From NCBI GenBank assembly GCA_011620505.1, contig WOZA01000042.1, positions 1-15,404 of the forward strand: a DNA stretch of 15,404 bases, written 5' to 3'. Of this stretch, positions 1 through 6,804 are shown piece after piece; the stretch's first letter is position 1, and every line of letters starts with the position of its first letter. This DNA comes from Anaerolineaceae bacterium (GTDB lineage Bacteria; Chloroflexota; Anaerolineae; Anaerolineales; Anaerolineaceae). Under the pieces are notes generated by a model, which saw only the letters and a list, made by a program, of their open reading frames with translations, was not told the DNA's origin and did no database searches. A program made the position numbers and the translations under genes.

Positions 1-169
1 GATTGGGGCGGTGCCGTAGCGTCACACAACCTGCTTGTTTTTCGTTGGACGTTCTTGCGAGGGTAGATTGGGGAGACGATGATCATTCATGGGTCGGCTC
101 TTCTTTTTGTTTAAGACTTTATGCAACGGCGTTGGAAAATATCTTCGGGTCACCATTTTTGTAAGGGAG
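1..169. other. Left-edge region with no assignable gene
   Basis: No convincing gene is visible. One + frame is open from the left edge to a TAG at 64-66 and another from position 3 to a TAA at 159-161. Neither shows a recognisable motif, and both are short enough to occur by chance. The first could in principle be the last 21 codons of an upstream gene. No terminator or RNA gene was recognised. The stretch ends at the strong promoter beginning at 170. Confidence 0.5.
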
Positions 170-197
170 TTGACATTTTCAAAAAAGATCATATAAT
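170..197 (+). promoter_or_regulatory. Consensus sigma-70-type promoter of the LacI-family gene
   Basis: A perfect -35 hexamer TTGACA (170-175) and a perfect -10 hexamer TATAAT (192-197) are separated by 16 bp inside an A/T-rich stretch. Transcription would start near 203-206, leaving a leader of about 155 nt before the repressor start codon at 360. The operator at 208-225 falls on the first transcribed bases, so a bound repressor would block initiation or promoter clearance. A promoter this close to consensus would be strong unless repressed. Confidence 0.85.
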
Positions 198-207
198 ATT
201 GATAGAA

Positions 208-225
208 AATGAGAGCGCTCCCATT
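208..225. promoter_or_regulatory. LacI-family operator (near-perfect palindrome)
   Basis: The half-sites AATGAGAGC and GCTCCCATT form an 18-bp inverted repeat with 8 of 9 positions symmetric, centred on the GC|GC core typical of LacI/GalR-family operators (central CpG, even symmetry). It sits about 10 bp past the -10 box of a consensus promoter and about 135 bp upstream of a LacI-family gene, so autoregulation is the simplest reading. That this protein binds here is an inference from position and symmetry. Confidence 0.8.
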
Positions 226-359
226 ATTGTTCTGAGGGCAGACTCAATACAGCGAAACATCCCGATGATGAAAAATATCGAGATAGTTATGCTGATCTAC
301 CGGTGGTGTTTGTTCTTTTTTACGACTTGTCTGGCAAAAAGGATTTCGTAAGGATCGTA

Positions 360-1364
360 ATGCCTCTCACCCTTGAAGATATCGCACGTCTCAGTGGCGT
401 CTCCCGCTCAACCGTATCGCGGGTGATCAATGCTGATTTGAATGTCAAGGAAGACACACGCCGAAAAGTCCAGGAAATCATTAATAATTTTAATTTTCAA
501 CCGAACCTGGCAGCCAAGAGGCTTGCAACAGGACGTTCTAATGTGATCGGTGTAATTATCCCTGCCGGTGTTTCTGATCTTTTTACAGACCCCTATTTTC
601 CTCAACTCCTTCAGGGAATATCAGCGCTATGTAACACTCGCGACTACTCTGTCATGCTCTGGCTAACCGAACCTGAGTATGAACGACGCATGATTTCGCG
701 TATCCTGCATAACAGTTTGGTGGATGGGGTGGTGGTTGCTTCGATCCTAATGGATGACCCGATCATCCAGTTGTTGATCGAAAGTAAAATGCCATACATC
801 CTGATCGGTCGGCATCCGACCGAGGATGTTAATTATCTCGATGTCGATAATCTGCAGGCTGGGCGTAAAGCCACTATGCACCTTGTGAGGCTTGGATACA
901 AACGCATCGCCACAATCACTGGCAAGAAAAACCAGGTGGCGGGTTACGACCGTTACCTGGGTTATGTGAAGGCGCTCCAGGATTCAGACATGCCCGTGAG
1001 GCCCGAATTGGTGGCGGATGGAGACTTTACGGAGGAAAGTGGCTACAATGCCATGCAGCGCCTGATCATGTACAGGCCAGATGCCGTCTTTATTGCCAAT
1101 GATATGATGGCTTATGGTGCGATGCGTGCCCTGCGGGAGGCAAATCTGCGCATTCCTGAAGACGTGGCAATTGTGGGATTTGACGATATTCCCGCATCAT
1201 CTAAAACCGTACCGCCGTTGACTACGGTTCGTCAGGCAATTGCACCAATGGGCGGCAAAGCGGCGGATCTTCTGATCAATATGATTGAATCCGGCACCAT
1301 GACCACGCAGAAGGTGATCATGGACACGGAACTGGTCGTTCGTGAATCCTGCGGCGCATCCTAA
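360..1364 (+). CDS. LacI-family transcriptional repressor
   Basis: This is a 334-residue DNA-binding regulator, probably a sugar-responsive repressor of the transport and glycosidase genes downstream. The N-terminal helix-turn-helix (residues 4-24, TLEDIARLSGVSRSTVSRVIN region) and the hinge helix (about 48-58, with the minor-groove-intercalating Leu54) are canonical for the family. Residues from about 60 form a periplasmic-binding-protein-like effector domain (IGVIIP, IANDMMAYGAMRAL, VAIVGFDDIP). The reading frame is open back to an ATG at 303, but the start at 360 is preferred: AAGGA at 350-354 lies 5 nt upstream and translation then begins directly at the HTH domain, as is usual in LacI proteins. 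Length is normal. The inducer cannot be read from sequence; beta-manno- or gluco-oligosaccharides are inferred from the neighbours. The gene has its own promoter, an apparent autoregulatory operator and a terminator. Confidence 0.95.
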   Translation: MPLTLEDIARLSGVSRSTVSRVINADLNVKEDTRRKVQEIINNFNFQPNLAAKRLATGRSNVIGVIIPAGVSDLFTDPYFPQLLQGISALCNTRDYSVMLWLTEPEYERRMISRILHNSLVDGVVVASILMDDPIIQLLIESKMPYILIGRHPTEDVNYLDVDNLQAGRKATMHLVRLGYKRIATITGKKNQVAGYDRYLGYVKALQDSDMPVRPELVADGDFTEESGYNAMQRLIMYRPDAVFIANDMMAYGAMRALREANLRIPEDVAIVGFDDIPASSKTVPPLTTVRQAIAPMGGKAADLLINMIESGTMTTQKVIMDTELVVRESCGAS

Positions 1365-1397
1365 ACGAAGTGAGAGCGGACTGGATGCGTTTTTTTT
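1355..1397 (+). terminator. Rho-independent terminator overlapping the end of the LacI gene
   Basis: A perfect 7-bp stem, CGCATCC (1355-1361) with GGATGCG (1383-1389), encloses a 21-nt loop and is followed at once by eight T residues (1390-1397). The 5' arm lies in the last codons and the loop contains the TAA stop. The loop is longer than in strong terminators, so read-through into the transporter genes is possible. Confidence 0.6.
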
Positions 1398-1418
1398 ACC
1401 TAAATTAGGGACGCTCTC
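1372..1418. promoter_or_regulatory. Split inverted repeat resembling the LacI operator half-sites
   Basis: GAGAGCG (1372-1378) and CGCTCTC (1412-1418) are exact inverse complements 33 bp apart. GAGAGCG is identical to the left core of the 208-225 operator. The left copy, with flanking AGT, matches that half-site at 8 of 9 positions. The pair flanks the terminator T-tract and lies upstream of the binding-protein gene, where control of the transport operon would be expected. No clear promoter is visible between 1398 and 1513. This could be a degenerate second operator or chance; the spacing is not a standard LacI site. Confidence 0.3.
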
Positions 1419-1528
1419 TGAATGAGATGTTTACTTTTCACATTTTGGAAGGAGGCAGTCAATCGAAAACTTAATTGCTTTTGTAAGTAAGCCACATTCA
1501 ATTCTTGATTAAAAAGGAGAAATAGGAA

Positions 1529-3439
1529 ATGAAGCGTATATCGTTTGTTTTGTCTGTTCTGATCGTCTTCAGCATGCTGTTGGCTGCCTGCGGAACTCCA
1601 GCAACAACTGAAGTTCCTACTGCTGCGCCGGCAACATCTGAAGCTCCGACTGCTGCACCGGGGACGACTGAAGCCCCTACAGTAGCTCCAACCACTGAAG
1701 TTGCGGCAGAAGAGACTGTTCTGCCTCGCAATGAGACCTTGTATTTCAATGGACAGCAGTGGGGTTCGGTTGTTTGTTGGAACCCGTATTCTGCCAACTG
1801 TAACAATGCCATGGCGATTGCGCAACAGGACAATGCCCGCATCATCATGTTCGAAACCCCCTACATATATAATATGCTCGATGGCAATGTTTATCCTCTG
1901 CTCGCCGACGGCGATTATGCCTGGAATGCCGATCGCACTGAGATCACCTTCAAAATCAAAGCCGCTGCTAAGTGGAGTGATGGTACACCTGTGACCGCGG
2001 ACGATGTCGCTTACACCTGGGCTTCCCATATCAAATACCAGGATAATGTAGGCGTCGGTAGCCAGGATTACATCGCAGATATTGTTGCGACCGATCCTCA
2101 AACTGTTGTGGTCAAAGCAAAACTCGGAACCGATGGCAAAGCTATCAATCCCCTGATTGTCCAGGCTTACCTGAGTTCAAACTATGTAATGCAGAAAGCA
2201 TGGACTCAGACCCTCGAGGCACGCACCGGAGGAGATCCCACCAAATTCATGGCTGATACCGCGGAAGATGTTGTTTTCTCTGGTCCTTACGGAAAATACT
2301 TCGCTGATGATACCAAGGTTGTTTACGTTCGTAATGACAATTACTGGGGCCAGGATGCCTCCATGTGGGGTAAACTGCCTGCTCCCAAGTACCTCGCCCA
2401 CATCATTTACAAGGATAATGCTGCAGGCACAACTGCTTTGCAGGCTGGTGAGGTGGATATCAGTCAACAGTTCAATGCCAATGTTCAGGACCTGTGGTTG
2501 AAAGACCAATTGCCCATCTCCACTTACCTTCCGGAACCTCCGTATGGTATTGGCGCCAGTCTCCCGACCGCTTACTTCAACCTGGGCTCCTATGGTTTGG
2601 ACCAACTCGCAATTCGCAAAGCCATAGCCATAGCAGTAGATTACGACACCATCATTTCAAATGCCATGACCAACCAATCCGCCACCTTCGTCCAGGTTCC
2701 ACGGTCACTCATGAACCCGACCGCTGGCGAGCAAGCTCTGTATGATAGCAGTGATCCTTCCATCAAAGCTTTGCAGTTCGCTGGCAAGGATATTGAAGGC
2801 GCTAATAAAATCCTCGATGACGCTGACATTAAAGATACCAATGGCGATGGAAACCGCGAATATAACGGTCAGGAACTTCACTATGTTGCAGTTGCTCCCA
2901 ATGGCTGGTCTGATTGGCAGGCTGCAATTGAAGTGGTCGCCGCTGCTGGCAAGGAAATTGGCATAGACATCACGAGTAACTTCCCTGAATGGTCAGTATA
3001 TCAAACCGTTATCACCAACTGGCCAATCGCCGAAGGTTATGACATCTTCATGATGTGGAGTGATGGTGCTGGCCCGACTCAACCTTGGGGACGCATCAAC
3101 CATTTCATGAATAGTGCATATGCCCAAACCATGAACAACTGGAACGGTAACTGGGGCGGCTACATGAATCCTGCTGCCGATGAACTGATCAATGAGATCC
3201 CCACACTCACCGATGCTGCCAAAATCAAGGCTGATTACACTGAGCTGGTCAAGATCTATTTGACCGACATTCCTTCCTTCACTTTGATGTATCGCCCTCA
3301 ATCCTTCCACACTGTGAACGAAAGTGTCTGGACAGGCTTCCCGAACTCTTCAGACGGTTCCAATCCTCCTGTACCCCCTCTGGATTGCACCGATGGTTAT
3401 AGTATTGCATGCCTCTATAACCTGACTCTGGTCAACTAA
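1529..3439 (+). CDS. ABC transporter substrate-binding lipoprotein, family 5 (oligosaccharide-type)
   Basis: This 636-residue lipid-anchored receptor would capture the substrate outside the membrane and deliver it to the two permeases encoded next. A short basic N-terminus, a hydrophobic segment (residues 4-20) and the lipobox LAAC with Cys21 form a type II signal peptide. A Thr/Pro/Ala/Glu repeat linker follows (26-55), then the SBP family-5 domain with the hallmark KWSDGTPVTADDV (W149). An Asp/Asn/Gly-rich loop (DTNGDGN), common in this family, is also present. Although the family is named for peptide binding, the C-terminal stretch (LMYRPQSFHTVNESVWTGFP) and Trp-rich segments resemble the beta-oligosaccharide receptors known from Thermotoga and Pyrococcus, and every enzyme gene nearby acts on sugars, so a sugar ligand is inferred. 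AAGGAG at 1514-1519 lies 9 nt before the ATG. It is the first gene of the transport operon. Confidence 0.93.
   Translation: MKRISFVLSVLIVFSMLLAACGTPATTEVPTAAPATSEAPTAAPGTTEAPTVAPTTEVAAEETVLPRNETLYFNGQQWGSVVCWNPYSANCNNAMAIAQQDNARIIMFETPYIYNMLDGNVYPLLADGDYAWNADRTEITFKIKAAAKWSDGTPVTADDVAYTWASHIKYQDNVGVGSQDYIADIVATDPQTVVVKAKLGTDGKAINPLIVQAYLSSNYVMQKAWTQTLEARTGGDPTKFMADTAEDVVFSGPYGKYFADDTKVVYVRNDNYWGQDASMWGKLPAPKYLAHIIYKDNAAGTTALQAGEVDISQQFNANVQDLWLKDQLPISTYLPEPPYGIGASLPTAYFNLGSYGLDQLAIRKAIAIAVDYDTIISNAMTNQSATFVQVPRSLMNPTAGEQALYDSSDPSIKALQFAGKDIEGANKILDDADIKDTNGDGNREYNGQELHYVAVAPNGWSDWQAAIEVVAAAGKEIGIDITSNFPEWSVYQTVITNWPIAEGYDIFMMWSDGAGPTQPWGRINHFMNSAYAQTMNNWNGNWGGYMNPAADELINEIPTLTDAAKIKADYTELVKIYLTDIPSFTLMYRPQSFHTVNESVWTGFPNSSDGSNPPVPPLDCTDGYSIACLYNLTLVN
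1604..1690 (+). repeat. In-frame 30-bp tandem repeat coding the lipoprotein linker
   Basis: Three head-to-tail units encode TTEVPTAAPA, TSEAPTAAPG and TTEAPTVAP (the last one residue short), followed by a partial TTEV. The unit is 30 bp with third-position differences between copies, so the repeat is old or maintained at protein level. It produces a flexible, extended, possibly glycosylated tether between the lipid anchor at Cys21 and the folded binding domain. Such linkers are common in Chloroflexota lipoproteins. Confidence 0.85.
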
Positions 3440-3456
3440 ATCGTAACGCACAATAG

Positions 3457-3491
3457 ACAGCCATGTTCCGCCAACTCCGGAACATGGCTGT
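3457..3491 (+). promoter_or_regulatory. Strong intergenic hairpin between binding-protein and permease genes
   Basis: ACAGCCATGTTCCG (3457-3470) and CGGAACATGGCTGT (3478-3491) form a perfect 14-bp stem with a 7-nt loop. It lies 17 bp after the stop of the binding-protein gene and 23 bp before the first permease start. Only a weak T-rich tail (TTCTT) follows. It is best read as a partial terminator or 3'-end-stabilising structure that lets the receptor be made in excess over the membrane components, a common arrangement in ABC import operons. Confidence 0.8.
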
Positions 3492-3501
3492 TCTTGAATG
3501 C

Positions 3502-3507
3502 AGGAGG
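3502..3507 (+). promoter_or_regulatory. Ribosome binding site fixing a TTG start of the first permease
   Basis: AGGAGG at 3502-3507 lies 7 nt before a TTG at 3515. An earlier in-frame TTG at 3494 would place this site inside the coding region, so 3515 is the preferred start. Confidence 0.8.
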
Positions 3508-3514
3508 CATTCCG

Positions 3515-4519
3515 TTGAAAGGATACAAAAAGTATTTTCTTAACAAGTTGCTTTGGTTTGTAATTACCCTGGTTGCTGCCGTAATATTAAATTTCATCCT
3601 TCCCCGACTCATGCCAGGAGATCCAGTGGCTGGCATTGTGGCAAGGCTGGCACAGGGCATGTCCAGTTCGACGGGCATGAAAGCAGTCTACGAGAAATAC
3701 GCAGAACTTTTTGGAATCAACAAACCATTGCTTACACAGTTTTTCCTCTATGTAAAAAATATATTTCAAGGAAATTTTGGTTCTTCCTTTACCCAATATC
3801 CCAGACCTGTGTTGGACATTATCAAGTCCTCCATCTGGTGGACGGTTTGTTTACAGTTCCCGGCGATCATTGTCGGCTGGATTATTGGAAATACTCTGGG
3901 CGCCATTGCTGCATATGTTAAAAAAGGTTTTGATAAGGTGATTCTGCCCATCAGTATTCTCATTGGAAATCTTCCGGCATTTGGAGTGGCCGTTATTTTA
4001 CTGGTGATTTTTGCCGTCGATTTAAAATGGTTTCCGACTTCAGGCGGATACGGGTTCGACCTGATCCCCACCATGAGCTGGCAATTTGTGTGGTCGGTGA
4101 TCGTACATTACCAGTTGCCTTTCTGGTCGATCGTACTGGTCGCAATTGGAGGTCAGGCGATCGGCATGCGCTCTATGTCTATCTACGAGTTGAATGCTGA
4201 TTATGTAAAATATGCTCGTTTCATGGGCATCAAGGATCGTAAGATCGTGGGTTATGTTTTTAGAAATGCCATGCTACCGCAAGTGACCGGGCTGGCGTTA
4301 TCCATCGGGACCATGGTCGGAGGAGCGCTGGTTGCCGAGATCATCTTTAGTTATCCTGGCTTGGGTTATATGCTCTTGCAGGGTATATTGGGTCAGGATT
4401 ATCCGTTGATCTCAGCAGTCACTTTGATCATCACACTGATGGTATTGATCGCGAACTTTGCCATCGAGCTTATTTATGGTTTGATTGACCCCCGTATAAA
4501 AGCAGCGCAAGCGGAATAG
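3515..4519 (+). CDS. ABC transporter permease, DppB/OppB type
   Basis: This 334-residue inner-membrane subunit of the importer forms the translocation channel with the next gene's product. TM1 (residues about 8-28) runs into LPRLMPGDPV, the conserved N-terminal signature of DppB-like permeases. The binding-protein-dependent transport domain follows with several hydrophobic segments. The EAA-type cytoplasmic loop that contacts the ATPases is visible as YVKYARFMGIKDRKIVGYVF followed by NAMLP. The family-typical EIIFSYPGLGYM and a final ELIYGLIDPRIK close the protein. Length is normal. It starts at TTG 3515 and is followed after 14 bp by the second permease gene. Sugar rather than peptide transport is inferred from context. 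Confidence 0.92.
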   Translation: MKGYKKYFLNKLLWFVITLVAAVILNFILPRLMPGDPVAGIVARLAQGMSSSTGMKAVYEKYAELFGINKPLLTQFFLYVKNIFQGNFGSSFTQYPRPVLDIIKSSIWWTVCLQFPAIIVGWIIGNTLGAIAAYVKKGFDKVILPISILIGNLPAFGVAVILLVIFAVDLKWFPTSGGYGFDLIPTMSWQFVWSVIVHYQLPFWSIVLVAIGGQAIGMRSMSIYELNADYVKYARFMGIKDRKIVGYVFRNAMLPQVTGLALSIGTMVGGALVAEIIFSYPGLGYMLLQGILGQDYPLISAVTLIITLMVLIANFAIELIYGLIDPRIKAAQAE

Positions 4520-4533
4520 GTAGAGATACGACA

Positions 4534-5787
4534 ATGAAACAAACTCTCCAACAGGTTTTTCATTCCGGTAAATTTATCGTCGGCTTTGTCATTTTCATGG
4601 CTTTGCTGCTGTTGGTGATCATTTACCCGCTCTTTATCAAGGACGCTCCTTTGGCGATCATTGCCCAGGGGAGTTTCTTCCCGCCCGGGACTTATGTAAA
4701 TATTTACGATAGCATTAATACCACGGATATTTATACCCTTAATCTACAAGATGCCGCTGCTAATAGAATTTCTAGCAAATTGAGCAATGATGATCGTGAA
4801 GCCATGAAGGAGTGGTTGATTGGTGATGGTGTTCCAGCAGATCAAATCGACACATCCGATACAGCATCCCTTCTGGATCTGTGGGAGAAAAATTATGATC
4901 CGCAAAAGAATATCCCCGGGATGATCTTTGCTCAAAAAAGATATTATCAAAGACTAAACGATTCAGTCCAGGGAATTCTATCCACAGAAGGTGAGATTCT
5001 TGCAGCATTGAACCCCGAGACAGGTACCCTGGAGCAAATAGGCACAGTCAATCAATCTGATTATGTGAATATCGATCAGGTTGCGAATGTTCGTGTGCTT
5101 CCACTTGGAACGGATAACTTTGGCAGGGATGTATTGACGGAACTGGTAAAAGCCATCGAGGTATCCCTGGAGATCGGTTTTGTAGCTGGAATCGTGGCCA
5201 CCTTGATCGGCTTGACCCTGGGGTTATTATCAGGATATATTGGCGGCTGGGTGGATGATATGATCATGTTCGTCACCAACCTGTTTACCGTAATCCCAAG
5301 TTTTGTGTTGTTGGTCTTGATTTCGTTCAGTATTGGGCAGGAACAACGGGGGGCAGTCACGATCGCGATAGTGATCGGTCTCACCTCCTGGGTATGGACG
5401 ACCAGGGCAGTGCGCTCGCAGGTGATTTCTTTGCGAAATCGCGATCATGTGAATCTATCAAAAATAGCCGGTCATTCCATCTTCCATATCATTCTCAATG
5501 ATATTTTGCCTTACATCGCTTCCTATGTGGTGATGGCCTTGATTTTGCAAATTTCCTCAGCCATCCTTGCAGAAGCTTCCCTTTCGATCCTCGGGTTGGG
5601 ACCAAAGACTTCAGTTGTGCCAACGTTGGGGTTGATGATGAACTGGGCGATGATTTACCAGGCAGAAATCCTGGGAAAGTGGTGGGCCTACTTCCCCGTG
5701 ATTGTTGCCATCGCGCTGATTACATTCTCGATGAATTTGATGAATACAGGTCTCGACCAGGTATTCAATCCTGCGTTGAGGGACTAG
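4534..5787 (+). CDS. ABC transporter permease, DppC/OppC type, with large extracytoplasmic insertion
   Basis: This is the second channel subunit, 417 residues, clearly longer than the roughly 280-300 usual for DppC-type permeases. TM1 (about 14-34) is followed by about 145 mostly hydrophilic residues before the conserved LGTDNFGRDVL motif (191-201), which normally comes soon after TM1. The rest is a standard transport domain: TM segments from about 210, the EAA-type loop (SKIAGHSIFHIILNDILPYI region), ILAEASLSILGLG and the C-terminal MNLMNTGLDQVFNP. By topology the insertion lies outside the membrane, where it could contact the binding protein or substrate; that is inference. The Shine-Dalgarno before ATG 4534 is weak, so coupling to the upstream gene is likely. 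The next gene begins directly after the stop. Confidence 0.92.
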   Translation: MKQTLQQVFHSGKFIVGFVIFMALLLLVIIYPLFIKDAPLAIIAQGSFFPPGTYVNIYDSINTTDIYTLNLQDAAANRISSKLSNDDREAMKEWLIGDGVPADQIDTSDTASLLDLWEKNYDPQKNIPGMIFAQKRYYQRLNDSVQGILSTEGEILAALNPETGTLEQIGTVNQSDYVNIDQVANVRVLPLGTDNFGRDVLTELVKAIEVSLEIGFVAGIVATLIGLTLGLLSGYIGGWVDDMIMFVTNLFTVIPSFVLLVLISFSIGQEQRGAVTIAIVIGLTSWVWTTRAVRSQVISLRNRDHVNLSKIAGHSIFHIILNDILPYIASYVVMALILQISSAILAEASLSILGLGPKTSVVPTLGLMMNWAMIYQAEILGKWWAYFPVIVAIALITFSMNLMNTGLDQVFNPALRD

Positions 5788-6804
5788 GTGAAGGAAATGT
5801 CAAAAGTGATCCTGGAAGTAAACGACCTTACCACTAAATACATCACCCGGTTTCATGAAGATGTTTATGCGGTTGATCACGTTTCTCTGAAGGTCGAAGA
5901 AGGAAAATCACTAGGTATTGCGGGGGAATCCGGCTGCGGAAAGTCCACACTGGCCCTCAGTCTGATGGGTTATTACTTTCCACCACTTCACTTTACCAGT
6001 GGTGAGATTATTATTGATGGGCAGCGTATTACAGGGATGGACCCCGACACGGTTCGTAGGACGATCCTGGGAACCGAAATCGCTTACATTCCGCAGGCGG
6101 CCATGAACGCGCTCAACCCCACCCGCAAGATCATCAATTTTATTGAGGATGTGATTCTTGCACATGACCCAAAAGTATCCAGGAAGGATATTTATGATCT
6201 TGCCAGGGAACGATTTGAGATTTTAGGGCTCCCAGAGGATGTGTTGCAAAAATACCCTGTCGAACTTTCGGGAGGGATGAAACAGCGCACGGTCATTGCG
6301 GTTTCTGTGATTCTCGCTCCAAAAATCCTTATCGCGGATGAACCCTCCTCGGCACTGGATGTCACCAGTCAGAAGATGGTGATCAAGATGTTGTTGGATC
6401 TGATGGAAAAGGGGATGATCAAATCAATGATCTTCATCACGCATGAGCTTCCCCTCCTTTACAATGTTACTGATGATATCATGGTCATGTATGCAGGGCA
6501 GATCGTCGAGAAGGCGACCGCACAAGAAGCGGTGTTCGATCCGCTCCATCCGTACTCAAAAGGGCTGATGGGCTCGATTATTGTTCCAGAAAAGGGATTG
6601 CGGAATCTTAAACTCTCTGCCATCCCCGGCGTACCACCTAATCTTAAAAAACCACCCACAGGATGCCGGTTTGCTGAGAGGTGCAAATACGTAATCCCGG
6701 AATGCAAGACTCATCCAATCGACCTCCGCGAAACTGGAGAAGGTCGGGCTTATCGGTGTATCTTTAGCGAAGAATACCTAAGAAAGGTTTATCAAATTGG
6801 CTGA
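5788..6804 (+). CDS. ABC transporter ATPase, DppD/OppD type with C-terminal Cys cluster
   Basis: This cytoplasmic ATPase, 338 residues, powers import as a heterodimer with the next gene's product. Visible motifs are Walker A GESGCGKST (46-54), Q-loop Gln103, signature LSGGMKQR (160-167), Walker B ILIADEP (180-186), D-loop SALD and switch His219. The C-terminal oligopeptide-transporter extension has four cysteines (C293, C299, C306, C324) in the spacing typical of OppD/DppD proteins, where a [4Fe-4S] cluster has been seen in structures of relatives. The GTG at 5788 abuts the previous stop and has GAGGG at 5778-5782. An ATG at 5797, with AGGTGA 5 nt upstream, is an equally workable start and would shorten the protein by 3 residues. 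The end overlaps the next gene by 8 bp. Confidence 0.93.
   Translation: MKEMSKVILEVNDLTTKYITRFHEDVYAVDHVSLKVEEGKSLGIAGESGCGKSTLALSLMGYYFPPLHFTSGEIIIDGQRITGMDPDTVRRTILGTEIAYIPQAAMNALNPTRKIINFIEDVILAHDPKVSRKDIYDLARERFEILGLPEDVLQKYPVELSGGMKQRTVIAVSVILAPKILIADEPSSALDVTSQKMVIKMLLDLMEKGMIKSMIFITHELPLLYNVTDDIMVMYAGQIVEKATAQEAVFDPLHPYSKGLMGSIIVPEKGLRNLKLSAIPGVPPNLKKPPTGCRFAERCKYVIPECKTHPIDLRETGEGRAYRCIFSEEYLRKVYQIG

Noticed and set aside
1..73. GATTGGGG repeated at 1-8 and 66-73
   Set aside because: Only two 8-bp copies with unrelated flanks; no sign of a transposon end, attachment site or array.
303..359. Upstream ATG extending the LacI protein by 19 residues
   Set aside because: The extension is hydrophobic and unlike any LacI N-terminus. 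The ATG at 360 has a well-spaced AAGGA and starts directly at the HTH domain.
1400..2101. Long - strand reading frame (233 codons) opposite the lipoprotein gene
   Set aside because: It lies antisense to the signal peptide, linker and N-terminal domain of a clear gene. Its Ser/Cys/Arg-rich middle is the reverse image of the repeat linker, and no family motif is visible.
2836..2871. Asp/Asn/Gly-rich calcium-loop-like segment in the binding protein (DTNGDGNREYNG)
   Set aside because: A similar loop is common in family-5 binding proteins, so it is a family trait rather than a special feature here.
4321..4332. GGAGCGCTGG, resembling the LacI operator core, inside the first permease gene
   Set aside because: Only the central GAGCGCT matches, flanks are not symmetric, and it lies in conserved coding sequence; probably chance.
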